The notes beneath the pieces were generated by a model. It did not search any database. It had not been told where the DNA came from and saw nothing but the letters and a program-made list of their open reading frames with translations. Source: Ferruginibacter sp050611725 (GTDB lineage Bacteria > Bacteroidota > Bacteroidia > Chitinophagales > Chitinophagaceae). From it: a stretch of 64,000 nt of DNA. The stretch lies in the NCBI RefSeq assembly GCF_050611725.1, contig NZ_JBODJB010000001.1:310001-374000 (forward strand). Direction: 5' to 3'. Shown here piece by piece: positions 16,219 through 25,886 of the stretch; positions within the stretch are counted from its first letter, which is position 1, and each line of letters starts with the position of its first letter. Position numbers and translations under genes: made by a program.

Positions 16219-16481
16219 TTTATTTCTTAGTCTGTCTCGATTTTTTTAAGATTGTAACTGCTAATGAATCCTATTTCAAAGAAAAAAAAACAAGAAAATA
16301 CTTCTTTTTTTTGAAACTGTTTATTATGTTGCGGTACCTTAATACCTACGTCAGACTAGATTCTACCCTTCGGAAAAAATTTACTTCTTTTATTTTAATA
16401 GATCGTGGGAACACAAACAAAATAAATATTGATCATTTTTTGTTTGACTGAATATCCTACATCACCCTAAACTATCTTACA

Positions 16482-18710
16482 ATGAGAAAAGGTATTGCGA
16501 CACTGTGTTTAAACACATTGATTATTTTGATGACCCCCTCTGCACCAACACTTGCACAAAGCATAGGTATCGGTACTACTACTCCTGATCAAAGTGCGAA
16601 ATTAGATATATATGCTAATAATAAAGGTTTGTTGATTCCACAGATTTCATTAACAAGTCTTACTGATGCCAGTACTATTATTACACCTGCCACCAGTTTA
16701 TTGATCTTTAATACCAATACAACAATTGGAAGAGGTTTTTATTATAATAGTGGCACGCCTGGTTCTCCGACATGGACAAAATTTTTAACCGCACTTGGTA
16801 TTTCGGCTAATTGGTCATTGGCAGGAAATGCAGGCACCAATACATCAACTAATTTTATCGGTACTACAGATAATGTGCCCTTAGTATTTAAAGTCTTTAA
16901 TAAACGCTCGGGTTTTATTGACCCTAATAAAAGCAATATGTTTTTCGGACCGCTGTCAGGCACAAATAATACTACCGGTACAAATAATACAGGCTTGGGG
17001 ACAGCCACCCTTTTTAAAAATACAACAGGCTCAAAAATGATGGCTATCGGAGACTCTGCATTATTTAATCAAGGAGTTAACGGAAATGGGTATTATGATA
17101 ATGTAGCTGTTGGATACAAAGCTATGTACTCTAATACAAGTGGTTTTTCAAATGAGGCCGTTGGTAATTCTGCTTTATATAGCAATACCACGGGTTATTC
17201 AAATACAGCTAATGGTAATTATTCTTTATATTATAATACAACTGGTTTTGGGAATACTGCTTCCGGAAGAAATGCACTTATTTTTAATACGACAGGTGCA
17301 GTCAATAGCGCATTTGGTGCTTTTGCTCTTGCAGCAAATACAACGGGCTACGACAATACAGCTATAGGTGAGCAGGCTCTTGAAAAAAATACAACCGGGT
17401 ATTTCAATACAGCTATAGGAAGAAATTCTCTTTGGCAAAATACTACTGGTCCAGGTAATACTGCAATCGGGTATCAAGTACTTCAATTTAATTCTACGGG
17501 AGGAAGCAATACTGGGATCGGATTTAACGTACTATTCGGCAATTCCACCGGAAATGGAAATACGGCAATTGGTTCGGGTGCCTCATTTAATGTAAATGGC
17601 AGCAGTAATACCTCCATCGGCACATCGGCATTATCAGGAACCATTAGCGGGCATAGTAATGTAGCTATTGGTACAAGGGCACTAAATTTTAACGTAACAG
17701 GATCAAGTATTGTAGCTATTGGTGATTCTTCATTATACAATTACGAGTCTATACATGTAAATGGTGATGGAGAATTTGAGAATGTAGCAGTTGGAAATAA
17801 GGCCATGTTTTCAAATTTAACCGGCCTTTCCAATACTGTTTTAGGCACTGAGGCATTAAAAAATAACTCAAGTGGCGATGCAAATACTGCCGTAGGTGCA
17901 GGCTCATTAATTGCGAATGTCAGCGGAGAAAAAAATACAGCCGTAGGATATGAATCGCTCGGTGCTTCTAACGGCAACAACAATACTGCTATTGGTGTAA
18001 GTGCGCTTGACAAAAATATCAGCGGCTCAAATAATACTGCTATTGGTGGTTTTACACTTTTTTCAACTACTACCGGTTCAAACAATTCTGCTTTAGGCAA
18101 TAATGCCGGAGGACCAGTTTTAGGACCGGGTAATTTGAGTGGTGCTACCGCCATTGGCTACAATGCCACCTACAATGCCAATGATAAAATAGTGATCGGC
18201 ACTTCATCAAATAATAACCTCACAGGAGGATATGGTGCATGGCAATCTTTTTCTGACGGTAGGTTTAAAGAAAATATACAGGAAAACGTACCAGGATTAA
18301 ATTTCATTACTAAACTGAACCCTGTTACGTATAACCTGGATGCAAAAAAAATAGATGAGTTTCTTGGTATAACACAAAAAGTAGACAATGAGAAAAATGC
18401 AAAGAACAAAGCAACTTATTTAGCAAGATTAAAAACCGTATCCGATCAATTACAAACAGGTTTTATTGCACAGGAAGTAGAAGCAACTGCTAAAAGCATC
18501 GGCTATAACTTCGACGGTGTTCATCATCCCGAAACTGATGCAGATAATTATACCATCGGCTATTCAACTTTTGTTGTTCCGCTGGTTAAGGCAGTGCAGG
18601 AACAACAAAAGATCATTGAAGAACAACAACAGTTAATCGATGAAATAAAAAAAGAACTGGAACGAATGAAAAAGAAACAGCTTATTAAAAACCCCGGAAC
18701 AATAAAATAA
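16482..18710 (+). CDS. Repeat-built surface protein with C-terminal S74-type chaperone domain (copy 1)
   Basis: A 742-residue exported protein. After a signal peptide (ending near TLAQ) comes the Bacteroidota N-terminal motif GIGTTTPDQSAKLDI. Residues about 150-580 consist of 17-residue repeats of the type TAIGxxALxxNTTGxxN, resembling the left-handed beta-roll heads of YadA-like adhesins. The C-terminal 152 residues match the S74 intramolecular chaperone of tail fibres: Ser591 and Lys596 in FSDGRFKENI are the expected self-cleavage dyad, followed by TGFIAQEVE and a coiled coil (VQEQQKIIEEQQQLIDEI). The protein probably trimerises on the surface. A close paralogue follows 62 bases on. Ligand unknown. 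Confidence 0.85.
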   Translation: MRKGIATLCLNTLIILMTPSAPTLAQSIGIGTTTPDQSAKLDIYANNKGLLIPQISLTSLTDASTIITPATSLLIFNTNTTIGRGFYYNSGTPGSPTWTKFLTALGISANWSLAGNAGTNTSTNFIGTTDNVPLVFKVFNKRSGFIDPNKSNMFFGPLSGTNNTTGTNNTGLGTATLFKNTTGSKMMAIGDSALFNQGVNGNGYYDNVAVGYKAMYSNTSGFSNEAVGNSALYSNTTGYSNTANGNYSLYYNTTGFGNTASGRNALIFNTTGAVNSAFGAFALAANTTGYDNTAIGEQALEKNTTGYFNTAIGRNSLWQNTTGPGNTAIGYQVLQFNSTGGSNTGIGFNVLFGNSTGNGNTAIGSGASFNVNGSSNTSIGTSALSGTISGHSNVAIGTRALNFNVTGSSIVAIGDSSLYNYESIHVNGDGEFENVAVGNKAMFSNLTGLSNTVLGTEALKNNSSGDANTAVGAGSLIANVSGEKNTAVGYESLGASNGNNNTAIGVSALDKNISGSNNTAIGGFTLFSTTTGSNNSALGNNAGGPVLGPGNLSGATAIGYNATYNANDKIVIGTSSNNNLTGGYGAWQSFSDGRFKENIQENVPGLNFITKLNPVTYNLDAKKIDEFLGITQKVDNEKNAKNKATYLARLKTVSDQLQTGFIAQEVEATAKSIGYNFDGVHHPETDADNYTIGYSTFVVPLVKAVQEQQKIIEEQQQLIDEIKKELERMKKKQLIKNPGTIK

Positions 18711-18772
18711 GTAATTCAATTTTTTAGCTTTTATAAAATCGTCTTTCAACTATATTAACTCAATAAGCAATT

Positions 18773-20971
18773 ATGAGGACAATTATTAAATATAAGAAAC
18801 AAGGTATATTGTTCATTTGTTTATTGATTTCAAGTCAGTATATCTTTTCGCAAATTGCCGGCATTGGTACCACTACACCGAACAGCAGTACCGCATTAGA
18901 AATAATTGCACCTAACCGTGGCTTACTTATTCCAAGAGTTAACCTTTTAGATTATACTGATGGGTCTACCATTTCCGCCCCGGCATCGAGTCTGCTGGTT
19001 TATAACACCAATGCAACATTCGGAGTGGGTTATTATTTTAACAGCAGCACTCCGGCATCTCCGGTATGGACTAAACTTTTAACAGTGGGTACTATCCCCG
19101 ACTGGTCACTTACAGGAAATGCAGGTACAGATACCAGCATTCATTTTATCGGTACTACCGATGATCAGGCATTGGTGTTTAAAGTATCTGATGTACAGGC
19201 AGGCAAAATAGATCATAATAACAATAACGTTTTCTGGGGTATCCGTTCGGGTTATAATAATTTAACCGGCGCTCATAATATTGGTTTTGGCGCAGCAACC
19301 CTTTTTAACAATACACAAGGCTCCGGCATTATCGCCATCGGTGATTCTGCTTTATTAAATCAGGGAATAAACAATCTGGGTAAGTATGATAATATTGCAC
19401 TTGGTTATAAAGCTTTATACAGCAATACCAGCGGGTATGATAATGTAGCAATAGGAAACTCTACACTGCTTTCAAACACTACCGGTTATTCGAATACAGC
19501 CAGTGGCGAATATGCCATGCTTTTAAATACCACTGGTTTTGAAAATACTGCATCGGGCAGAGATGCCATGCATGCAAATACTGAAGGTGCTTATAATAGT
19601 GCCTTCGGGAATGCAGCACTTTTTTCTAACACCACCGGCAATAGCAATACAGCGGCAGGAGATCATGCACTGTACATTAATACAACTACATCAAACATTA
19701 CTGCAATTGGCGCTGAAGCGCTTTACAGTAATACGATTGGAAGCGATAATATAGCCGTTGGTTACCAGGCTATGCGAAAGAATACCACCGGTTCATTCAA
19801 TTGTGCCATTGGAACAGGTGCACTGTATAATAATATTGCCGGTGATGGAAATGTTGCAGCAGGAGATTCTGCTTTATATTCTAATGTGGGATCGTATAAT
19901 ATTGCAGTAGGATCAAAGGCACTTTATTCCAACGGTTTCGGTATCCACAATATTGCTATAGGTACATATTCACTTTACAAAAACTTTTATGACAGCTACC
20001 TCATTGCCATTGGTGATTCTGCTTTATATAATCATACAGGTGATGTCAATACCAATACAATAAATATTGCCATTGGCTACCAAGCATTGTTTAGTAATAC
20101 ACTTGGCGGGGTAAATACTGCAATGGGTACTTACACATTAGGTGGTAATACAACAGGGTTTAATAATACCGCAATTGGAGCTTCCGCATTACATGGAGCC
20201 ACAGGAGGTTCCAATACTGCGATAGGAAGGCAAGCATTGGAATTCATTCATGCCGGGTCAGTAAACACCGCTGCTGGCACGGAAGCTCTCAAGTTTGCGA
20301 GCGCCGGTGGTTATAATACAGCAATGGGTATTCGTGCTCTTTATGGCAATGGAGGTTCTGGCTCATATAATACCGGTTTAGGAGCATATACATCACCATC
20401 TTTTTTAGGATCGGGTCTTTTAACTGGGCTAACTGCTATTGGATATAATGCAGCACCAGCTCTCGATTATCGAATTGTATTTGGCACTGCATCCAACAAT
20501 AATCTTACCGGTGGGTATGGAGCATGGCAAAATTTTTCCGACGGAAGATTTAAGAAGAATGTAAAAACTAATGTACCGGGCCTTGCATTTATAACCAAAC
20601 TGCGTCCGGTAACTTATTACTTGAATGCAAAAAAAATAGATCAATTTCTTGGCATAAAACAAAGAATGGATAGCTGCAAAAATGCTATTGAAAAAACAAG
20701 ATATTTTGAAAGATTAAAAATTGTTTCATCACAATTGCAAACAGGGTTTATTGCACAGGAAGTAGAAGCTGCTGCAAAAAGCATTGGTTATAACTTTGAT
20801 GGCGTACATCATCCGAAAAGCGACGCTGATCATTACACTATTGGTTATTCGACCTTTGTAGTGCCTTTAGTTAAAGCAGTGCAAGAACAACAAGCAATGC
20901 TAAAAGAACATCAAAAGAGTCTGCAAGAAATTAAAGCAACATTGGAAGAAATAAAAAAAGAACGCCAATAA
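18773..20971 (+). CDS. Repeat-built surface protein with C-terminal S74-type chaperone domain (copy 2)
   Basis: A 732-residue paralogue of the preceding gene with the same order: signal peptide (LFICLLISSQYIFSQ), GIGTTTPNSSTALEI motif, a long tract of about 17-residue beta-roll repeats, then the S74-type domain with Ser589 in NFSDGRFKKNV and a final coiled coil rich in Q, E and K. The C-terminal domains are nearly the same (GYNFDGVHHP, YTIGYSTFVVPLVKAVQEQQ), while the repeat tract differs much more. The pair looks like a tandem duplication with diverging heads. Three cysteines occur, in the repeat and chaperone regions. Confidence 0.85.
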   Translation: MRTIIKYKKQGILFICLLISSQYIFSQIAGIGTTTPNSSTALEIIAPNRGLLIPRVNLLDYTDGSTISAPASSLLVYNTNATFGVGYYFNSSTPASPVWTKLLTVGTIPDWSLTGNAGTDTSIHFIGTTDDQALVFKVSDVQAGKIDHNNNNVFWGIRSGYNNLTGAHNIGFGAATLFNNTQGSGIIAIGDSALLNQGINNLGKYDNIALGYKALYSNTSGYDNVAIGNSTLLSNTTGYSNTASGEYAMLLNTTGFENTASGRDAMHANTEGAYNSAFGNAALFSNTTGNSNTAAGDHALYINTTTSNITAIGAEALYSNTIGSDNIAVGYQAMRKNTTGSFNCAIGTGALYNNIAGDGNVAAGDSALYSNVGSYNIAVGSKALYSNGFGIHNIAIGTYSLYKNFYDSYLIAIGDSALYNHTGDVNTNTINIAIGYQALFSNTLGGVNTAMGTYTLGGNTTGFNNTAIGASALHGATGGSNTAIGRQALEFIHAGSVNTAAGTEALKFASAGGYNTAMGIRALYGNGGSGSYNTGLGAYTSPSFLGSGLLTGLTAIGYNAAPALDYRIVFGTASNNNLTGGYGAWQNFSDGRFKKNVKTNVPGLAFITKLRPVTYYLNAKKIDQFLGIKQRMDSCKNAIEKTRYFERLKIVSSQLQTGFIAQEVEAAAKSIGYNFDGVHHPKSDADHYTIGYSTFVVPLVKAVQEQQAMLKEHQKSLQEIKATLEEIKKERQ

Positions 20972-21024
20972 CTAAACTAGCAGAATGCCATCCAAGTAAC
21001 TGCTAAATAAAAAGTGGGAAAAAA

Positions 21025-22308
21025 CTACTCCAACACCTTCACAATCGCCTCAACCTTCAACAAACATTCTTCATATTCTTTCTCAGCATCGCTGTAGTAA
21101 GTGATAGCACTACCAACCTGGAAAGAAAGGTATTGTGCAGTAGCATTGTATAGAATGCTGCGGATGACAACATTAAAATCAAAATCGCCGTTAGGTTTGA
21201 TGTAACCTACAGCTCCGGAGAAAAGGCCACGTTTTGTTTTTTCGAACTCCTCAATAAGCTGCATTACTTTTTTCTTTGGGGCACCGGTCATACTGCCCAT
21301 AGGGAAAGTAGCTTTGATGATGTCGATCCAGTTGGTATCGGGTGTTACTTCACCGCTTACCGTACTGATCATTTGGTGCACCTGCGGAAAACTGTAGATG
21401 CCAAAAAGCTCTTCTACTTTTACAGAATCTTCAATGCATATTTTGCTAAGGTCGTTACGCACCAAGTCAACTACCATCACATTCTCAGATTTTTCTTTAC
21501 TACTGTTGATGAGGTATTGTTTGTTGGCTTCATCTGCTTCTGCATCTTTCAAGTCTCTTTTTGCAGTGCCTTTAATGGGTTGAGAAATTATTTTATTGCC
21601 GCTACGTTTTAAATACCTTTCGGGACTGGCGCAGATGCAAAATTTATCATCCAATTTATACAAAGCAGAAAAAGGATTGGGCGAAAAATCTACCAGGTGA
21701 TGATAGACCGACAAAGGATCGATGGCAATATTGTCTGCATAAAACTCCTGACAGAAATTGAGTTCGTAACAATCGCCTCGTAAAATATGTTGGCGTATCG
21801 TATTTACAGAATCTAAATATTCCGGTCGCCTGAAACGACTATTGATATCAGTTGGTTTTACAGGCAGCGCATTGATGATCGGTGAAGTGCTTTTTATGGC
21901 GTCGATGATCGCTTCAGCCGTGCCTTCTTCATACAAAACAGTTACTTCTTTATTGTTTAATTGCAGAATGATCTCGGGTACAAAAAAACAAGCATCTGGA
22001 AATTTAATGCCGTCGAAATTTTCGGAGCTGAGCTGTTCTACTTCGTTCTTAATATCGTAACCAATATGGCCAAAGAGCCAATCGTTTTGATTGCTGTAAA
22101 AATTAGTGAGTTGTACAAAGGCATTGCCTGTATTAAGTTCTATCTTTTCTTTACAGCCTACGGCAAGTAAACACTCAAAAGCAGGTTTATCAAAATTGTA
22201 CTGTTGATTATCGAGTAAACAAAAAATGTTGAACCGGTTTGCCCAGTTCAACATTTGTATTTTGAATTCGGTGAAGTTTGTTATGGGGAATGATGTTCTT
22301 TTCTTCAT
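21025..22308 (-). CDS. pabB: Aminodeoxychorismate synthase component I
   Basis: Converts chorismate and ammonia to 4-amino-4-deoxychorismate, the first step towards p-aminobenzoate and folate. The 427 residues belong to the chorismate-binding family (NVMVVDLVRNDLSKIC, FPMGSMTGAPKKKVMQLIEE, GLFSGAVGYIKPNGDFDFNV). The motif SQPIKGTAKR has Lys at the position that is Ala in TrpE (PIAGT), the mark of PabB. It lies convergent to the second surface protein gene and downstream of the acidic-protein gene. The amidotransferase (pabA) and lyase (pabC) are not adjacent. Confidence 0.9.
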   Translation of the reverse strand: MKKRTSFPITNFTEFKIQMLNWANRFNIFCLLDNQQYNFDKPAFECLLAVGCKEKIELNTGNAFVQLTNFYSNQNDWLFGHIGYDIKNEVEQLSSENFDGIKFPDACFFVPEIILQLNNKEVTVLYEEGTAEAIIDAIKSTSPIINALPVKPTDINSRFRRPEYLDSVNTIRQHILRGDCYELNFCQEFYADNIAIDPLSVYHHLVDFSPNPFSALYKLDDKFCICASPERYLKRSGNKIISQPIKGTAKRDLKDAEADEANKQYLINSSKEKSENVMVVDLVRNDLSKICIEDSVKVEELFGIYSFPQVHQMISTVSGEVTPDTNWIDIIKATFPMGSMTGAPKKKVMQLIEEFEKTKRGLFSGAVGYIKPNGDFDFNVVIRSILYNATAQYLSFQVGSAITYYSDAEKEYEECLLKVEAIVKVLE

Positions 22309-22309
22309 T

Positions 22310-22400
22310 ACACTAATTAAAAGAATTTCACTAATTACACTAATTAAGCACTTTTGTTATAGAATCAATTCGTGTAATTCGTGTTTTAAATTCGTGTAAT
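22310..22400. repeat. TAATT/GTGTAATTCG-word inverted repeat upstream of pabB
   Basis: Near-tandem CACTAATTA words on the left are partly complementary to near-tandem AATTCGTGT words on the right, giving an imperfect hairpin. It fills the gap between the acidic-protein stop and the pabB start, so it lies in the path of any read-through transcript. It is one of several word-type elements in the window. Confidence 0.55.
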
Positions 22401-22406
22401 AAAAAA

Positions 22407-22823
22407 TTAGAAATCATCATCATCATCAAAGCCGCCGCCAAGGTCATCGTCAAAGCCTAAACCAAGATCATCATCTATCTTGAAATCATCTTCATCTTCG
22501 TCTTTCCCTTTTTTACCCGGAGCTTTTTTGTTTTTTGATTTAGGTACATCAAATTCTTCGAAGTCGGGATCCCAATCATCATCATCATCGGTTTTTTCCC
22601 AATCATCTTTTTCGTCTATATCATCGTCGTCATCTTCATCTTCATCTTTCTTAGACTTAGATGCTTTACCTTTTTTTACAGGCTTCTCATCAAAGTCATC
22701 ATCATCCAAATCATCATCATCGTCATCATTCTTAGATTTAGATGCTTTGGATGCTGTTACTTTTTTATCATCTGCAGCTTTTGCAACAGGGGTCTTTTTT
22801 ACCTTATCAGATTTGATTGCCAT
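22407..22823 (-). CDS. Extremely acidic low-complexity protein
   Basis: A 138-residue protein in which about 40% of residues are Asp or Glu by hand count, with short Lys/Ser/Ala-rich linkers (KASKSKND, GKASKSKKDE, KSKNKKAPGKKGK). The C-terminus has three glycine-spaced acidic blocks (DDDLGLGFDDDLGGGFDDDDDF). It has no signal peptide, cysteines or fold-forming core and is almost certainly disordered. The opposite strand reads as a serine-rich ORF, which is an artefact of the GAT/GAC tracts. It sits between purA and pabB on the same strand. Possible roles such as a nucleic-acid mimic or chaperone tail are guesses. Confidence 0.7.
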   Translation of the reverse strand: MAIKSDKVKKTPVAKAADDKKVTASKASKSKNDDDDDDLDDDDFDEKPVKKGKASKSKKDEDEDDDDDIDEKDDWEKTDDDDDWDPDFEEFDVPKSKNKKAPGKKGKDEDEDDFKIDDDLGLGFDDDLGGGFDDDDDF

Positions 22824-22908
22824 ATGTTAACCGATTAGTACTGTAAAATTTCTTATAGATTTTTAATTAGCCAAAAAAAAAGGCAACTTTTTTAATATTA
22901 TTTTTTTC

Positions 22909-24168
22909 TTACGCTTCAATTATCTGGTCACGTCCGGGACCATTACTTATGTATTTTACCGGTACCTGTAAAAACTCATTGATATAAGTAATATATTCCT
23001 TCATTTTTTGTGGTAACGCCGAAAAATTATCAACTGCACTGATATTTGTTAACCAACCACCAAAGCTTTTATACACCGGTTCAATATTCACATTGTTCAT
23101 CTGAAACGGAACCTGATCTTTTTGTTCGCCGTTTACTTTATAGCTGTTACATACCTGCAGATCTGCAATATTGTCCAAAATGTCGGTTTTGGTCATGATG
23201 ATTTGTGTAACACCATTGATCATACAGGCAAATTGTAACGCAACAAGATCTATCCATCCGCAACGACGTGGTCTTCCCGTAGTGCTACCGAATTCGTTAC
23301 CCGTTTTACGCAACAATTCTCCCATATCATCATGTAACTCTGTTGGGAACGGACCACTACCTACTCTTGTACAATACGCTTTAGTGATACCAAAAACTTC
23401 TTTGATATGTTGTGGTGCAATACCCAATCCTGTACAAACACCTGCTGAAATAGTGTTGCTGCTGGTTACAAACGGGAATGTACCAAAATCAACGTCCAAC
23501 ATACTTCCTTGTGCCCCTTCAGCTAATATTCTTTTACCTTCTTTAATTTTTTGGTTGATGAAATATTCACCACTAACAATTTTAAAGCCACGTAAAAATT
23601 CTATTGCTTCGAAGAAATCGTTTTCCCATTGCGTAATGTCTTCATCAAATCCGTAATTGTCCAGCATTTGCTGATGCTTTGCTTTCAGCTTGTCGTATTC
23701 AACTTTAAAATTATTATTGATATCGCCAACTCTTAAACCATTACGGCCTGTTTTGTCCATATAAGTTGGGCCAATACCTTTTAAGGTAGATCCGATCTTA
23801 TCATTGCCTTTTGAAATTTCACTTGCTTTATCCAATGCTCTGTGCGTTGGAATGATCAGGTGTGTACGTTCGCTGATGTACAAATTCTTTTTATAATCAA
23901 CTCCCATTGCAGCAACTGTTTCACATTCTTTTTTGAATGTTACTACATCTAATACCACGCCATTACCGATAAGGTTGATTTTATCCGGATGAAAAATACC
24001 GCTTGGTATTTGGTGCAGTACAACTTTTTTATCATTTACGTATAAAGTGTGTCCTGCGTTTGGTCCGCCCTGGAAACGGGCAATCACATCATAATTAGGA
24101 GCAAAATAATCTACAATTTTTCCTTTTCCTTCATCGCCCCACTGGAGCCCGAGAATTACATCTACCAT
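22909..24168 (-). CDS. purA: Adenylosuccinate synthetase
   Basis: Joins IMP and aspartate, with GTP hydrolysis, in AMP synthesis. The 419-residue length is normal. The N-terminal GLQWGDEGKGKIVDYF holds the P-loop and catalytic Asp, followed by GGPNAGHTLY, GSTLKGIGPTYMDK and the C-terminal NGPGRDQII. The promoter motif TATTTTTG (24285-24292) lies about 117 bases upstream, so the transcript has a leader that includes a word-type inverted repeat (24193-24274). The acidic-protein gene follows 85 bases downstream. Confidence 0.97.
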   Translation of the reverse strand: MVDVILGLQWGDEGKGKIVDYFAPNYDVIARFQGGPNAGHTLYVNDKKVVLHQIPSGIFHPDKINLIGNGVVLDVVTFKKECETVAAMGVDYKKNLYISERTHLIIPTHRALDKASEISKGNDKIGSTLKGIGPTYMDKTGRNGLRVGDINNNFKVEYDKLKAKHQQMLDNYGFDEDITQWENDFFEAIEFLRGFKIVSGEYFINQKIKEGKRILAEGAQGSMLDVDFGTFPFVTSSNTISAGVCTGLGIAPQHIKEVFGITKAYCTRVGSGPFPTELHDDMGELLRKTGNEFGSTTGRPRRCGWIDLVALQFACMINGVTQIIMTKTDILDNIADLQVCNSYKVNGEQKDQVPFQMNNVNIEPVYKSFGGWLTNISAVDNFSALPQKMKEYITYINEFLQVPVKYISNGPGRDQIIEA

Positions 24169-24192
24169 TTTTTTATTTAGTTAGTGCTTTTT

Positions 24193-24274
24193 AAAAGTGA
24201 AAAGTCAAAAGTGAAAAATCAAAAGGAGAACTCGTTGGTTTTTGAATTTTGATTTTTTAATTTTTACTTGTTTT
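24193..24274. repeat. Imperfect inverted repeat in the purA leader
   Basis: AAAAGTGAAAAGTC-type words on the left are partly complementary to TTTTTGATT/TTTTTAC words on the right (24240-24274), giving a long AT-rich imperfect stem. It lies between the candidate purA promoter and the purA start, so it would be part of the mRNA leader. Confidence 0.5.
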
Positions 24275-24284
24275 CAAATACGGG

Positions 24285-24292
24285 CAAAAATA
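24285..24292 (-). promoter_or_regulatory. Bacteroidota -7 promoter element for purA
   Basis: On the minus strand TATTTTTG matches TAnnTTTG. The implied start, near 24278, gives a leader of about 110 bases that spans the inverted repeat at 24193-24274. Confidence 0.5.
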
Positions 24293-24462
24293 AATTGAAA
24301 AAAAGCAATTACCTAAAATGATATTGAGTTGTGTGGAATTATTTTTTGTTAGCGTATTTATGTTACTTTTTGGGGAGGATGGAATAAAATAAAAGCAGTT
24401 TTGCTGTGGGATTTTTAAAAAATCTTTAGCAAAACTGCGGCGGGTAATTAAATAAATATTTT

Positions 24463-25704
24463 TTATGCCACTTTGAGCATACTCATTTTGCTTGTGTTGA
24501 ACTTACGTTGAGCATATTCAAGTGTTACATCAAACACTTTTACTTTTTGAGATGGTAGTTCGTACATGGCATCAGTTAGGATACTTTCGCAGATACTACG
24601 TAAACCACGAGCCCCTAATTTGTATTCCAATGCTTTTTCAACCATAAAGTCATATACTTCAGGTTCGAACTTCAATTCAATGCCTTCTATATCAAATAAA
24701 CGGGTAAACTGTTTTATCAATGCATTCTTTGGCTCGGTTAAGATGCTGCGTAATGTAGGTGCATCTAACGGATTCAAATAAGTGATCACAGGTAAACGAC
24801 CCAATAACTCAGGTATTAAACCAAAGGCTTTCATATCCTGTGCATTTACAAATTGTAAAATATTTTCTTCCTGATATTGCTGTGCAGCTTTATTTACATT
24901 AAACCCGATAGCATGAGTATTTACTCTACGTGCAATCAATTTATCAATACCTGCAAATGCACCACCGCAGATGAATAGAATATTTTGTGTGTTAACTTTT
25001 ACAAGTTTTTGTTCAGGGTGTTTGCGGCCTCCTTGTGGTGGCACCAATACTTCTGTACCTTCCAGTAATTTCAACAGGCCTTGTTGTACACCTTCTCCGC
25101 TTACATCTCTTGTAATAGACGGGTTATCGCTCTTACGACCGATCTTATCTATTTCATCAATAAATACAATTCCTTTTTCTGCTGCGGCTACATCATAATT
25201 ACATGCTTGTAACAAACGACTCAACATACTTTCAACATCTTCTCCTACATAACCTGCTTCGGTAAATACCGTTGCATCAACAATAGCAAAAGGTACATTC
25301 AACATACGGGCAATTGATTTTGCCAGTAAGGTTTTACCTGTTCCTGTTTCACCAACCATAATGATGTTACTTTTTTCTATTTCAACATCATTCTCTACTT
25401 TTTGATTTAATCTCTTGTAGTGATTATAAACGGCTACTGCCAATATTTTTTTTGCATCATCCTGACCGATCACATAATCATCGAGGAATTGTTTGATCTC
25501 CTGAGGTTTTCTTACGGTTAATTTATTGGTGCTGCCGGAAACATTTTTCGAATCGGGATAAACCATCAATTCCTGACCAATGATCTCCTGAGCATGTTCA
25601 ACGCAATTTTCACAGATATGCCCTTCCTGACCTGCAATTAATATCTTTACTTCATCCCGGCTACGGCCGCAGAAAGAACAATGTAATGTTTGATTTTTTG
25701 CCAT
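24463..25704 (-). CDS. clpX: ATP-dependent Clp protease ATP-binding subunit ClpX
   Basis: AAA+ unfoldase that feeds substrates to ClpP. The 413 residues start with the zinc-binding domain (CSFCGRSRDEV, then CENCVEHA, four cysteines). The AAA+ core has Walker A GETGTGKTLLAK, Walker B GIVFIDEIDKI, the pore-loop region GYVGEDVES and the arginine-finger/sensor region LIPELLGRLPV. The ClpP-docking IGF-type loop is not obvious by eye: the residues near HAIGFNVNKA fit best. It is about 4 kb from the clpP genes, not in their operon. The gap to purA, 294 bases, holds no recognisable gene. Confidence 0.97.
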   Translation of the reverse strand: MAKNQTLHCSFCGRSRDEVKILIAGQEGHICENCVEHAQEIIGQELMVYPDSKNVSGSTNKLTVRKPQEIKQFLDDYVIGQDDAKKILAVAVYNHYKRLNQKVENDVEIEKSNIIMVGETGTGKTLLAKSIARMLNVPFAIVDATVFTEAGYVGEDVESMLSRLLQACNYDVAAAEKGIVFIDEIDKIGRKSDNPSITRDVSGEGVQQGLLKLLEGTEVLVPPQGGRKHPEQKLVKVNTQNILFICGGAFAGIDKLIARRVNTHAIGFNVNKAAQQYQEENILQFVNAQDMKAFGLIPELLGRLPVITYLNPLDAPTLRSILTEPKNALIKQFTRLFDIEGIELKFEPEVYDFMVEKALEYKLGARGLRSICESILTDAMYELPSQKVKVFDVTLEYAQRKFNTSKMSMLKVA

Positions 25705-25886
25705 TTTAACGAATTATTGCTCGATAGTAACACCAAAGCAGAGTACAAATATACTAAATCATATATAGAACGCTATTTTCAAGACAATATTATCAATGAA
25801 AATGTTGCTTTTATATTTGCAGGAGAAATTGCTAAATGCTTCATTATTATTACAATTCGACCAAATTTTTAAAAAATATTTTTTGA

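Noticed and set aside
16482..20971. Repeat tracts as a CRISPR array or minisatellite
   Set aside because: The repeats are amino-acid repeats of period 51 bases with varied DNA and an intact reading frame, without spacers.
22480..22830. Serine-rich frame on the plus strand opposite the acidic gene
   Set aside because: It is a mirror of the GAT/GAC tracts. The minus-strand frame has a normal start, stop and neighbours.
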